In this document: piece by piece, positions 17,528 to 26,115 of the stretch
Layout: each line of letters begins with the position of its first letter
Numbering within the stretch: the first letter of the stretch is position 1
NCBI RefSeq assembly: GCF_901827155.1
Contig: NZ_LR594660.1
Location: 620,001 to 684,000, forward strand
Length of the DNA stretch: 64,000 nt
Reading direction: 5' to 3'
DNA from: Variovorax sp. PBL-H6
GTDB taxonomy: Bacteria; Pseudomonadota; Gammaproteobacteria; Burkholderiales; Burkholderiaceae_C
Notes under the pieces: generated by a model
The model's database searches: none
What the model was told of the DNA's origin: nothing
Seen by the model: the letters and a program-made list of their open reading frames with translations, nothing else
Position numbers and translations under genes: made by a program

Positions 17528-17779
17528 TTAACTCGAGCTTTGGAACGCCGCGGGAGCGCCCTGTTTGTCTGCCGGCAGGTCCAGTACACCGGCGCTCGCA
17601 CGAATCGTCATGTTCGTGGTGATGCTCAGGTCAACGTCGGCCCGGTGGGGCGCGCCGTTCTCATAGACAGCAACGGCCACTCCGGTTTCCTTGTTCGTGA
17701 TGATGTGGCGGCAACCGTCGTCTTGCACTTCGTGCAGTGAGGAGGCCCGCGCGAGCGCGACCAGCGTGGCGCGCTTCAT
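17528..17779 (-). CDS. Small hypothetical protein (83 aa)
   Basis: A soluble, mostly beta-predicted protein with a centre HIITNKETGVAVAVYENG. Its ATG at 17779 overlaps the stop of the upstream gene in an ATGA junction, and a terminator follows immediately. No family recognised; it is the second gene of a two-gene operon. Confidence 0.65.
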   Translation of the reverse strand: MKRATLVALARASSLHEVQDDGCRHIITNKETGVAVAVYENGAPHRADVDLSITTNMTIRASAGVLDLPADKQGAPAAFQSSS

Positions 17780-18069
17780 TGCGGCCTATCAGCGAGCTCG
17801 GGAGGGATAGGCTCCGCCACTTGCGGCTTCGCGTAGGGCGTCGTACCGTCGTCGATGATGACCTGAGCGGTCGCCGGTTCGATATCCAGCTTCGCCTCGC
17901 CGCCGGCCAGGTAGACCAGCTGCTGCTCCGGGGTGAGCAGGCCGAACAGCTTGTGTTCGTCCACGAAGTAGCCGTACTGGTAGTCACGGTCCACGAAGAC
18001 GCGCACGGTACGGTTGGGACGGGGGTCGAGCGTGCCAACGCTCTTGTGCTCAGTGATATGGATTTGCAT
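17776..18069 (-). CDS. Small hypothetical protein (97 aa)
   Basis: The start is set at the ATG at 18069 (MQIHITEHKSVGTLD); the frame stays open further upstream, but the composition there is Arg/Ser-rich and unconvincing. The protein is acidic and beta-rich (RTVRVFVDRDYQYGYFVDEHKLFGLL), with no signal peptide. It is coupled to the downstream 83-aa gene. Function unknown. Confidence 0.65.
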   Translation of the reverse strand: MQIHITEHKSVGTLDPRPNRTVRVFVDRDYQYGYFVDEHKLFGLLTPEQQLVYLAGGEAKLDIEPATAQVIIDDGTTPYAKPQVAEPIPPELADRPQ

Positions 18070-18310
18070 GGGTGATTGGCCGAGGCCGTGAGTTTTCCTG
18101 GCAACGTATAGCCAATGCCCCGCGGCCCGTGATGCTGCCCGCGTGCAGCAAAGGCTCGGTGAGGGTGACGCCCGGCTGCAAATCGCGGAAAAGTTCACCC
18201 AAAGCACGTCTTCTTCGACCGCCGGGCGGACCGGCAGGCCGAGTCGCCGGCGCCGAGGCTTCCGTCGAGGCGAGAATCTGGTCAACCACAACAACACAAG
18301 CCCTGCCCCA

Positions 18311-18763
18311 ATGAAGCACTCCCTGTTTGCCGCCAGCCTTCTTGCCCTGGCATTGGTCACACCTGCGGCGCACGCCGACGATGAGGAAGTTGCGCTTTTC
18401 AGCGGCTCAGGAAGGGCGGACGCGTACATCGCAATCGCCGAAGAGCTCACAATCTACCTCTGGGGCGGCAAGCCTGTCGCCTATCTGGAGAAGAACGACA
18501 CCGGCGGCGGCTACCACGTCTACGGCTTTAACGGCAAACACCTCGGATGGTTCACGAAGGGTGTGGTCTGGGACAGCGAGGGCTACGCCTCCTGCGCGAC
18601 GAAGGAAGCATTGAAGACAACGGCTTTCGAGCCATTCAAAAGCTTCAAAGAGTTCAAGCCTTTCAAGGCCTTCAAGGAGTTTGCGCCGTTCCGACCTTCG
18701 CTTACATCGACGTTCGGCGAGACGCCTTGCCGTTTCCTGCTGGGCGCCGGCGGCGCTGGCTGA
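18311..18763 (+). CDS. Exported 4-fold beta flower-type protein
   Basis: A 150-aa protein. Residues 1-23 are a signal peptide (LFAASLLALALVTPAAHA). The mature part matches the 4-fold beta flower pattern: SGRADAYIAIAEELTIYLWG, GKPVAYL, YHVYGFNGKHLGWF, then a short-period Phe/Lys repeat (FKSFKEFKPFKAFKEF, about residues 115-133) and a TFGETP C-terminal box. The small flower-like domain is known from uncharacterised bacterial proteins. The periplasmic location is inferred; the function is unknown. Confidence 0.75.
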   Translation: MKHSLFAASLLALALVTPAAHADDEEVALFSGSGRADAYIAIAEELTIYLWGGKPVAYLEKNDTGGGYHVYGFNGKHLGWFTKGVVWDSEGYASCATKEALKTTAFEPFKSFKEFKPFKAFKEFAPFRPSLTSTFGETPCRFLLGAGGAG

Positions 18764-18917
18764 AGCAGCAAAGGGGCGGCCTCCGCCACAGGACACGGCC
18801 GTCGCACTCAACCCGGCCAGGGCGTCTTCGGCGACACTGGGTGTCTCGTTGGGCAACCCATCCCCTGTCGGTTCTCTATAGAGGATGCCAGGCCACATTC
18901 TTAAAGACAAAAACCAC

Positions 18918-19412
18918 ATGTTCAACCTCAACTTTCCGCTGCTCAAGGGCCAGGCAGACCTGACCTTGCTGAGCAGCCGTAACCTCCAAAACGAAGTGGT
19001 GTACCCCCGCGCCGCGTGCTTCACGAAACTGGCGCTCAGCATTGCTGAGCTGTTCCGCGAGAACGAGAGCATGTCGCGATTCCAGCTCACAGTACTTGCC
19101 AAGCCGGAGGCGCAGGACACGGAAACGTCCCTCGACTTCAAGGTGACCCAGAGCATCGCCATCGGCACGGACGGGGTCGACGTCTTCCCCGACAAGGACA
19201 GCAAGGAGGCGTTCTACGCCGCCAACGCCCCTTTCCACATGATGGGAAGCGGCAGCATTTCGGTCGAACGCAACGACGAGGTCCTCCAGGGCATCCTCGT
19301 GGCCACCGACTATGCGGACCTGTCAGGCAAGGCCCACCACCTGGCTGAAGTGCTTGCGTCGACCTTCAAGGCCATCAACCCGACGACCTTCGACTTTCGA
19401 CAGGTTCTGTAG
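18918..19412 (+). CDS. Hypothetical protein (164 aa)
   Basis: A soluble alpha/beta protein starting MFNLNFPLLKGQADLTLL. The ATG at 18918 is preferred; an in-frame ATG at 18885 sits directly against an AGAGG and a TATAG promoter-like element, which would leave no room for a leader. No family recognised. A strong terminator lies 23 bases after the stop, so it is monocistronic. Confidence 0.65.
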   Translation: MFNLNFPLLKGQADLTLLSSRNLQNEVVYPRAACFTKLALSIAELFRENESMSRFQLTVLAKPEAQDTETSLDFKVTQSIAIGTDGVDVFPDKDSKEAFYAANAPFHMMGSGSISVERNDEVLQGILVATDYADLSGKAHHLAEVLASTFKAINPTTFDFRQVL

Positions 19413-19434
19413 CTCGCGCTCAAGCCCTACTTCC

Positions 19435-19465
19435 AACCCACCGGTGTCTTCCGGTGGGTTTTTTC
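19435..19465 (+). terminator. Strong intrinsic terminator
   Basis: AACCCACCGG (19435-19444) pairs with CCGGTGGGTT (19451-19460), followed by a run of T. Confidence 0.88.
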
Positions 19466-19641
19466 TTGGCCAGCGTCCTGAAGGTGGACCCACCGTCTCC
19501 CTGGTGCAGCCGAGCTCGAAGAACGAGTTCTCCGGTCGCGGCACGCCGGTCTACCGAGGGCGACTGCCCAGCTGGCCACGGCTGGCTCAGTCAGGGCCCA
19601 CCACGGGCGTAAAGAAGCTCGGCCGGCCGCTGGGCGGTAGT

Positions 19642-19726
19642 TCGCTATAGACGTCATAGGACAGCGCACGTTGCCCCTCAACCAAGAGGGGCACCCGCCC
19701 CTCTTTCCCATCACAAGGAGAGAGAT
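19642..19726 (+). promoter_or_regulatory. Regulatory leader, copy 1: TATAG promoter element and two mutually exclusive hairpins
   Basis: TCGCTATAG followed by a leader containing GCCCCTC (19673-19679), GAGGGGC (19686-19692) and GCCCCTC (19697-19703) followed by TTT. The central arm can pair with the left arm or with the right arm. The right-hand hairpin ends in a short T run and resembles a weak terminator, so this looks like an attenuator. The same arrangement stands before the second paralogue (20424-20512). An AAGGAGAGAG ribosome binding site ends the leader. Confidence 0.6.
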
Positions 19727-20191
19727 ATGACCCAAGTTACGAAGAACACCCCCGCGGGCTCCACCGTGTTCGGCATGTTCCCCGTGAAAACGGTGACTGT
19801 CGTCAATGGCCGCCTCATCGAAAAGCAACGCAACCTCGTCGACCATCACTGCGTCCTTCTGGGCGTCGATGGCAGCAAGGCTCTGGTGGCATACGCCGGA
19901 ACCGACGCTGACGAAGCCAACAAGCGCCGCCCGGGCTACATCTCTTTCCCGAGAGATGTGGTCTCGGCGGAGAAGGCTGGTTGGAAGTTCGGCAGCGAGT
20001 ACTACGTGGACTGCGACGTGCTCGCTTGGGTTCCCGTCCAAGCGCTGCAAGTGCGTGGACGTCTGTCCAATGCACTGTTCAACGCAGTTTCGATGCGCGT
20101 CATGAAGCGCCGGGCCCAGCCCGTCGTTTACAGCGAGCTCGATGATGAAGTCGTGACCGGCGCCCGCCGCGCGATGAAAGCAGCTGCCTGA
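19727..20191 (+). CDS. Tandem paralogue 1, unknown protein (154 aa)
   Basis: A strong ribosome binding site precedes the ATG. Shared features with paralogue 2 (20513-20977) run over the full length: NTPAGSTVFGMFPVKTV, LIEK.RNL.DHH, ALVAYAGTDA, KRRPGY, LAWVP and a basic GARRAMKAAA tail. The stretch HHCVLLGVDGSKALVAYAGT faintly resembles the SH3-like core of PemK/MazF-type proteins, but the family's usual residues are not clearly present. No signal peptide. Function unknown. Confidence 0.75.
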   Translation: MTQVTKNTPAGSTVFGMFPVKTVTVVNGRLIEKQRNLVDHHCVLLGVDGSKALVAYAGTDADEANKRRPGYISFPRDVVSAEKAGWKFGSEYYVDCDVLAWVPVQALQVRGRLSNALFNAVSMRVMKRRAQPVVYSELDDEVVTGARRAMKAAA

Positions 20192-20260
20192 TTGCTTGAC
20201 CCACAAGCATTCAGGCACCCCTCACCGGACTATGCGGTTCGCCGCAACTCTTGTTCTAGA

Positions 20261-20288
20261 CCGCACAGCTCACGCTGTGCGGTTTTTC
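20261..20288 (+). terminator. Intrinsic terminator, copy 1
   Basis: CCGCACAGC (20261-20269) pairs with GCTGTGCGG (20274-20282), then TTTTTC. A near-identical hairpin ends paralogue 2. Confidence 0.88.
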
Positions 20289-20423
20289 TCTTGGTCCCGC
20301 GGCTTTCGTCGTGCGGTCAGCGCCTGAGACCAGCCCTTGTGACGTCGGCGGTCAGAGCGAAAACCCGATTCTTCGCGGACGCCATCTCGCCGGCGGCAGC
20401 CAGACTCCAGCGCGTCGGCTCAA

Positions 20424-20512
20424 TCGCTATAGGCGTCATAGGACAGCGCATTCGGCGTTGCCCCTCAACCGGAGGGGCACCCGCCCCTCTTTCCCTTCAT
20501 CAGGAGAGAGAA
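20424..20512 (+). promoter_or_regulatory. Regulatory leader, copy 2
   Basis: It repeats copy 1 almost base for base: TCGCTATAGGCGTCATAGG, the three-arm GCCCCTC / GAGGGGC / GCCCCTC arrangement with TTT, and a GGAGAGAG ribosome binding site. The coding regions have drifted much more than this leader, which argues that the leader's structure is under selection. Confidence 0.6.
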
Positions 20513-20977
20513 ATGACAGAAGTTACCAAGAACACCCCCGCCGGCACCACCGTGTTTGGCATGTTCCCCGTGAAGACGGTCGCCGTCATCGAAGGCCGCC
20601 TCATCGAGAAGTACCGCAATCTTGCCGACCACCACTCCGTCCTTCTGCAAGTGGATGGTGAGATGGCGCTGGTCGCGTACGCCGGAACCGACGCTCACGG
20701 CAACAACAAGCGCCGCCCTGGCTACATCCCTTTCCCGAGGGACCGGGTCTCGGCAGAGTCCGCTGGCTGGAAGCACGGTTGCTTGCTGTACATCGACTGC
20801 GACAGGCTCGCTTGGGTGCCCCTCGCGGCATTGCAGATTCGTGGAAGGCTGACGCTCAGGCTGCTCAATGCAGTCACTTGGCGTGTCATGAAGCGAATGC
20901 CGCAACCGGTGTTCTTCAACCCTGGCAATGACCAAGTCGTAACCGGCGCCCGCCGCGCGATAAAAGCAGCTGCCTGA
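20513..20977 (+). CDS. Tandem paralogue 2, unknown protein (154 aa)
   Basis: Same length and layout as the 19727-20191 gene, with NTPAGTTVFGMFPVKTV, LIEKYRNLADHHSVLLQVDG, ALVAYAGTDAHG, KRRPGYIPFPRD, LAWVPLAALQIRGRL and GARRAIKAAA. The clear upstream ribosome binding site fixes the ATG. The gene, leader and terminator form a duplicated cassette with a period of about 785 bp. Function unknown; a MazF-like SH3 fold is a weak possibility. Confidence 0.75.
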   Translation: MTEVTKNTPAGTTVFGMFPVKTVAVIEGRLIEKYRNLADHHSVLLQVDGEMALVAYAGTDAHGNNKRRPGYIPFPRDRVSAESAGWKHGCLLYIDCDRLAWVPLAALQIRGRLTLRLLNAVTWRVMKRMPQPVFFNPGNDQVVTGARRAIKAAA

Positions 20978-21038
20978 TTGCTTGACCCACAAGCAACCCT
21001 CCAGGACTATGCGGTTCGCCGCAAGACCTTGTTCAAGG

Positions 21039-21066
21039 CCGCACAGCTCACGCTGTGCGGTCTTTC
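21039..21066 (+). terminator. Intrinsic terminator, copy 2
   Basis: CCGCACAGC (21039-21047) pairs with GCTGTGCGG (21052-21060), followed by TCTTTCTTT. Confidence 0.85.
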
Positions 21067-21307
21067 TTTGGGCGGACTGGGGGACCTCCGTTGACCGCGG
21101 GCGCCCTGCGGCAGCTTCCGCGCAGGAGATGACCGTTCTCCTTGGAACCTGCGAACTCGACTGCAGCTTGCCAGCCTCGGTCTCGCCATGTCGGTAAACC
21201 TCCCGCGGCAACTGTTGCCTGCCGTCCGTCCGGCGCGCTTCAGTATCGGCCCGCGCGCGGAGGTTTCGAGCCGGCCCGCAGGTCGGCTTCAGGCATGTGC
21301 GTCGGCA

Positions 21308-24300
21308 CTAGGTGCGGGCGGCTGGCCCCTGCTGGAACCCCTGCCAAACCATCTTGGCCACCATCTTCTGCATCATGCCGAAGATGCGCTCGTCCTTCAG
21401 CAACTGCTCTGCAATCTGGTTGTGAGCGTCCTGGGCCTCGATGACGACGTCCGTGAAGGCATCCTTGAAGTCACCCATCGCGAACTGCTCCTCGCTGTTG
21501 TTGCGGGCCTGGGCAGCGAGCTTCTCGTTCTTGGCCAGGTGACCTTGCCAGGTGGTGACCGCGCCGATGAAGTCCGACTCGGTGATGTGCCCGGAGAACA
21601 GGTCATTCATCTTGGCCACAATCTCGCGCAGCGCCTTCTTCTCGTCCTCGGGCGCCGAGCCCGTGCCGGCTTCGCCGATGCCAGGAAGCTTCACGACCTC
21701 GGCCTTTTCCAGGTCCAGCTGCTGCTCGCCCACTTTCTGCAAGCGGTAGTGCGTCAGCTTCACGTCGGCGTCAAGCTCCAGCTTGTGCTTGTCCTTGCCG
21801 TGGGCGGCCAGGCGCGGCATCAGGTTCTTTCCGAAAACGAAAAGCTTCTCCAGCTCGGGGTCGTCGTAGGGGATGATTTGCGACAGAAACTCGTAAAGGC
21901 GCAGGAACGAGCCCAGGTCCTTCCGAAACAGCTCCTGTGGCTCGTCCTCCAGCCCTTCATAGCGGTCAAATGCGGGCTTGAGAACGGCATGCAGGGCGCC
22001 TTGGCTCTTGACCTTGGGGTCAAAGAAGGCCGCAGCGAACTGCTCGACCTCGGTCCAGTAGTACACGCCGGCCTTGTCAAGCTTTGTGAACAGCTCGTGC
22101 ACGACGTTCGGGTCGGTGACGTCCTCGAGCTGCGCGGTGCGGTAGTAGGGCTGGAAACTCGCGAGGATTTCGTCGGGCCGGTTCACGAAGTCTAAGACAA
22201 ACGTGTCCTCCTTGCCGGGGTACATGCGGTTCAGGCGCGACAGAGTCTGGACGGCCAGCACTCCCGACAGGCGCTTGTCGACGTACATCGTGTGCAGCAG
22301 CGGCTGGTCAAAGCCGACCTGGTACTTGTTGGCCACCAGCAGGATGCGGTACTCATCCTGCTTGAACGCCTCCGAGGGCTCCTGTCCCTTGACGTCGTTC
22401 ATGTTCGACTCGGTGAACTCGTCGGCCCCCGAGTCCGGGTCCAGCACGGCGCCCGAAAATGCTACCAGCGTACGCAGGTCGGTGTACTTCTGGTCCTTGA
22501 TGTACCGGTCGATGGCCAGCTTGTAGCGGACCGCAGCCTTCCGGCTGTCGGTCACCAGCATTGCCTTCGCCTTGCCGCCAATCTTGGCCGCCACGTGCTC
22601 GCGGAAGTGCTCCACGATGACCACGACCTTCTGCGAAATGTTGTGCGGGTGCAGCTTGGCGTATTGAGCCAGCGCCATCTTGGCCTTCTTCTGCGGCACA
22701 AGTTTTTCATTGGCTACCGCGCCCAGCTTATAGAAGGTGCTGTAGCTGGTGTAGTGCCTCAGCACGTCCAGGATGAAGCCTTCCTCGATGGCTTGGCGCA
22801 TCGAGTAGACGTGGAATGGCACCGGTGTGCCCTCGGGCCCTTTTCGGCCGAACAGCTCCAAGGTCTTGGACTTTGGGGTGGCCGTGAAGGCGAAGTAGCT
22901 GACGTTCTCGGGGCGCTTGCGTCCCTCGATTGCCAGGGCGACCATGTCCTCGGAGGTTAGGTCTTCCGGGTCGATGTCGACGTCAGCCTCGACCTGGACT
23001 TCCACCCCGTCGATGACTTCGGCCGCCTTCTGTTTCGGTTTGCCCTTGGTGAGGGCCTCCCGCAGCTTGCGCGCCGCGGTGCCCGTCTGGCTGGAATGTG
23101 CCTCGTCGACGATGAGGGCAAACTTGCGTTTCCCCAGCGCTCCGACCTGGTCCAGGATGAAGCCGAACTTCTGCAGAGTCGTTACGACAATCGGCGCGCC
23201 CACGTTCAGGGCCATGGCCAGCTGCGCGCTGTTCTCGGAGATGACCTGCACCACGCCGGCCCTGTGCTCGAATTGGCTGATGGTGTCCTGCAACTGCTTG
23301 TCCAGCACGCGGCGGTCCGTTACCACGACGACTGTGTCGAACGTCTTCTTGTCGGCCGCGTCATGCAGGTTGGAAAGGCGGTGCGCTACCCAGGCGATGG
23401 AATTCGACTTGCCCGAGCCGGCGGAGTGCTGGACCAGATAGTCCTTGCCCGGGCTTTCCTCGGCCGCCGCGCGAATCAGTTCCTGCACGGCCACGAGCTG
23501 GTGATACCGCGGGAAAATGAGGGATTCCTTGGTGGCCTTCTTGCCGTCAGAATCCTCGACCTCCTTCGCTTCCAGGTGCATGAACTCGCCCAGCACCTCG
23601 AGCCAGACATCTGGTCGCCAGACGTACTCCCACAGGTAGTAAGTAGGGTAACCCTTCCCGGGCGGCGCGGGCGGATTTCCGGCGCCTGCGCTCAGCATAT
23701 CGACGCCATCCGGCCTGCCTATGTTGAAGGGCAGGAACTGGGTATCGTCGCCCGCAAGCTTCGTGGTCATGAAGACCAGGTCGCTGGAGATGGCGAAGTG
23801 AACCAGCGCGCGGGTTTTGAACTGGAGAAGAGGCTCCAGCTCCTTGGACTTCGGGTCCTTCGGCAACCGGTCCTTCTTGTACTGACTGATGGCGTCCTTG
23901 ACGTTCTGGGTCAGGTCGGTCTTGATTTCGCCGGTTGCGACTGGAAGGCCGCTGACGAACAGCGTCAGGTCGATGCTGTTCTCGTTGTGCAGGCTGTAGT
24001 GCAGCTGGCGGACCACCGTGAGCCGGTTCTTCTGGTACAGGTCCAGCAGCTTGGGGTTCTTCTTGTGGGCCGGCTTGAACTGGCAGAGGAAGAACTTGGC
24101 GTCGACGTCCTTGAAGCCATGGCGCAGGAGGTGCAGCGTGCCGTGGGTGTCCAGTTGCTTAGCAACCCGCTTGACGAAGACAGCGTCGGACTGACCGTTG
24201 TGCCACTTCTTGAACTTGGCCCACTCGGTGGGCTGCGTATCCTGCACGAAAGCCAGCAGGTCCTCGGCCAGGATTGCGTACTCCTTCGAGTAGCTGGAGG

Positions 24301-24403
24301 CCTGCTTGGGATGGGTTTTGACCGACCAGCCGTGAGCCTCGAGCTGCGTGCAGAGCTCGTTCTCGAAAACGCGTTCGGTGTGAATGTTGGACGTGGTCGG
24401 CAT
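21308..24403 (-). CDS. hsdR: Type I restriction endonuclease, R subunit
   Basis: About 1031 aa, normal for HsdR. The N-terminal nuclease shows D146 (SIDLTLF) and GEIKT (E160, K162) of the PD-(D/E)XK site. The SF2 translocase motor has GSGKS (330-334), TDRRVLD, VDEAH (433-437) and FTATP. The C-terminal helical domain binds the methylase. The ATG at 24403 is favoured by AGGGGA eight bases upstream; a GTG at 24406 is also possible. In complex with HsdM and HsdS it cleaves unmodified DNA at a distance. It is the last gene of the operon. Confidence 0.95.
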   Translation of the reverse strand: MPTTSNIHTERVFENELCTQLEAHGWSVKTHPKQASSYSKEYAILAEDLLAFVQDTQPTEWAKFKKWHNGQSDAVFVKRVAKQLDTHGTLHLLRHGFKDVDAKFFLCQFKPAHKKNPKLLDLYQKNRLTVVRQLHYSLHNENSIDLTLFVSGLPVATGEIKTDLTQNVKDAISQYKKDRLPKDPKSKELEPLLQFKTRALVHFAISSDLVFMTTKLAGDDTQFLPFNIGRPDGVDMLSAGAGNPPAPPGKGYPTYYLWEYVWRPDVWLEVLGEFMHLEAKEVEDSDGKKATKESLIFPRYHQLVAVQELIRAAAEESPGKDYLVQHSAGSGKSNSIAWVAHRLSNLHDAADKKTFDTVVVVTDRRVLDKQLQDTISQFEHRAGVVQVISENSAQLAMALNVGAPIVVTTLQKFGFILDQVGALGKRKFALIVDEAHSSQTGTAARKLREALTKGKPKQKAAEVIDGVEVQVEADVDIDPEDLTSEDMVALAIEGRKRPENVSYFAFTATPKSKTLELFGRKGPEGTPVPFHVYSMRQAIEEGFILDVLRHYTSYSTFYKLGAVANEKLVPQKKAKMALAQYAKLHPHNISQKVVVIVEHFREHVAAKIGGKAKAMLVTDSRKAAVRYKLAIDRYIKDQKYTDLRTLVAFSGAVLDPDSGADEFTESNMNDVKGQEPSEAFKQDEYRILLVANKYQVGFDQPLLHTMYVDKRLSGVLAVQTLSRLNRMYPGKEDTFVLDFVNRPDEILASFQPYYRTAQLEDVTDPNVVHELFTKLDKAGVYYWTEVEQFAAAFFDPKVKSQGALHAVLKPAFDRYEGLEDEPQELFRKDLGSFLRLYEFLSQIIPYDDPELEKLFVFGKNLMPRLAAHGKDKHKLELDADVKLTHYRLQKVGEQQLDLEKAEVVKLPGIGEAGTGSAPEDEKKALREIVAKMNDLFSGHITESDFIGAVTTWQGHLAKNEKLAAQARNNSEEQFAMGDFKDAFTDVVIEAQDAHNQIAEQLLKDERIFGMMQKMVAKMVWQGFQQGPAART

Positions 24404-24406
24404 CAC

Positions 24407-24727
24407 TCAATCCCCTGCTTCTTCAAGAAGCGAGCGACCGACCGCCCAGGAGCATACGGTGAAGAGGAGCACGAGTCCCAGTCCTCCGGCGACCATGCAC
24501 GAGACTGCGGGGCGCCACCGCTCGGACATCGTACTCAGACCGGGGTTGCCATCCATCGTGTCAAGGAAGCTCGCAATAGCTGCGCTCAGCCCCAATCCGA
24601 TGAGCAGAATCAAGAGGTTTGCCCATGCTCGTAGCTGTTTTCCCTTCCACTCCGCAGTCAGCGGGTCGTCGCGCCGACCCGGTCGCAGCGAAGCAAAATA
24701 GTTCATGATGTTCAAGATGTGGTGCAC
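24407..24727 (-). CDS. Small membrane protein inside the type I RM operon
   Basis: 106 aa with two predicted membrane segments (LLILLIGLGLSAAIASFL and MVAGGLGLVLLFTVCSWAVG). GGAGAGG precedes the GTG at 24727. Its stop lies directly before hsdR, so it is probably co-transcribed and coupled. No family recognised. Membrane accessory proteins are unusual within type I RM operons. It could be a cargo gene or could link the system to the envelope. Confidence 0.65.
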   Translation of the reverse strand: MHHILNIMNYFASLRPGRRDDPLTAEWKGKQLRAWANLLILLIGLGLSAAIASFLDTMDGNPGLSTMSERWRPAVSCMVAGGLGLVLLFTVCSWAVGRSLLEEAGD

Positions 24728-24843
24728 GTTCCTCTCCAGCGATGTCGTTCTCTAGAGTAGCGGTGATTTGAGGACCCTCCCCGGCCTCCTGCTCAACGAA
24801 GGCAAGAAGGTCCGCCTCTTCACGTCCAGCAGCGGCTTGGGAA

Positions 24844-26115
24844 TCAGATAGCCCCCTTGAGCACAGTGCCGACCTGCAGGAGGCCGGTCACCGCCGCGGA
24901 AATCAGCGAAGAGCGGTACTCGCTTAAGCGCTGGATATGCGCTCTGGCATGTTCCTGCAAGCCTTCAATCGCGTGCTTTTTTGCGATGAACGCTTGCACG
25001 ATTGCGTCTTGTTCGCTTCGCGGCGCAATCGGTACTCGGAAGGCTCTCAGGGTGTCGCAGTTCATCGCCCCTTGAGCACCGCCGCTCCCGTCACTAAGGT
25101 AGCGCAGTGCGGTGTACAGCCCTGTTAGTACGACAACCAGGTAGTCGTCTGAAACCTCGGGACTCCTTGAGGTCACATATGCGACGTTCTGGCTCACCGT
25201 GGCCGGAATCGCCAGCCGAGCGGTCATGCCCCGCGTTGGTCCTTGGCCGATAAGGCCAACTATGGCGCTTCCTGGCCGCACCACACGGAGTCCGGTTTCG
25301 GACAGGGCGCAGTCGGTCACGCACTCTGCCGTCTCCTTGATGACTCTGTCGTTGATGGCGGTGCTGGTGACCCAAGGCATGGTTCCGTCCAACCAGTACT
25401 TCTGCACCTCTCTCTTCGGCGTGCAGCCGTTTCCAACATCTGCGAAATAGCCCAGCTTCGGAGTCGACCAATGGGCTGGCACGCGGGCGAGCCAGCCTTC
25501 CTTGCGTCCACTGGAAGTTCCTTTGCGCTGAAGTCCCTCGCTCGCGAAGTCGAACGCATAGGCCTCAAGTGCATCGTCAAGTGACACCAGGAGTTGTTCT
25601 TTCTCTGCAATCAACGCATCAATTCGCGCGGTCTTTTCGTCAAGGAAGTTGGCGATGCGCACTTGGTCGGAGCGAGCGGGTGCTGGAAAGTTGACGCTTC
25701 CGATGAAGCTCCAGTCAGCTCGCGGCATCTTTGACCCGTAGGTTGAACCATCGATGGCGGAAATATTTTCCGTGGACAGAAGACAATACCTAAGAAAACG
25801 TGCGTCTACACCCTCAGTTCGCAGGACCAGACACTCCGTCGTGCTGAATCCGTGACTTTCGGCCACCCACCCTTTGGCCAAATAGGGGCGAAGCTTTCCG
25901 AAGAGCACGTCGCCTGGCTCGAATACGTTCGCACTGCCTTCCGGCTGCTGTTGTAGCTCAATGCCGGATAAGCGGCCCGTCCAAGATTCGATTTGTTCTA
26001 GGCCGACATAAACGCCCTCGGCGGGCACGCTGTCAACCTTGGTCCCTCTCAGGCCGGCAAGGAACTTCAGCGGCTTGGTTGGATGCTTCGTAACGAAGGG
26101 CGTCAGGGTACTCAA
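24844..26115 (-). CDS. hsdS: Type I restriction-modification specificity subunit S
   Basis: 423 aa with the usual two-half layout. The first target-recognition domain ends in the conserved helix ANFLDEKTARIDALIAEKEQLL (about residues 160-185), and the second half ends in a similar helix (VQAFIAKKHAIEGLQEHARAHIQRLSEY). It defines the bipartite DNA target for HsdM and HsdR. The start is a TTG at 26115 overlapping the hsdM stop (TTGA). Two different target half-sites are expected; they cannot be read from the sequence. Confidence 0.92.
   Translation of the reverse strand: MSTLTPFVTKHPTKPLKFLAGLRGTKVDSVPAEGVYVGLEQIESWTGRLSGIELQQQPEGSANVFEPGDVLFGKLRPYLAKGWVAESHGFSTTECLVLRTEGVDARFLRYCLLSTENISAIDGSTYGSKMPRADWSFIGSVNFPAPARSDQVRIANFLDEKTARIDALIAEKEQLLVSLDDALEAYAFDFASEGLQRKGTSSGRKEGWLARVPAHWSTPKLGYFADVGNGCTPKREVQKYWLDGTMPWVTSTAINDRVIKETAECVTDCALSETGLRVVRPGSAIVGLIGQGPTRGMTARLAIPATVSQNVAYVTSRSPEVSDDYLVVVLTGLYTALRYLSDGSGGAQGAMNCDTLRAFRVPIAPRSEQDAIVQAFIAKKHAIEGLQEHARAHIQRLSEYRSSLISAAVTGLLQVGTVLKGAI

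Larger units (their letters stand above)
19642..21066 (+). repeat. Tandem duplication of promoter-gene-terminator cassette
   Basis: Two copies of TATAG leader, 154-codon gene and GCACAGC/GCTGTGC terminator lie head to tail with a period of about 785 bp. The intervening 20289-20423 is the unrelated part of the period. Confidence 0.8.

Noticed and set aside
22203..24634. Long plus-strand open frames antisense to hsdR
   Set aside because: They mirror the hsdR codons, are Leu/Val/Arg-rich and contain no recognisable domain; the minus-strand hsdR reading is unambiguous.
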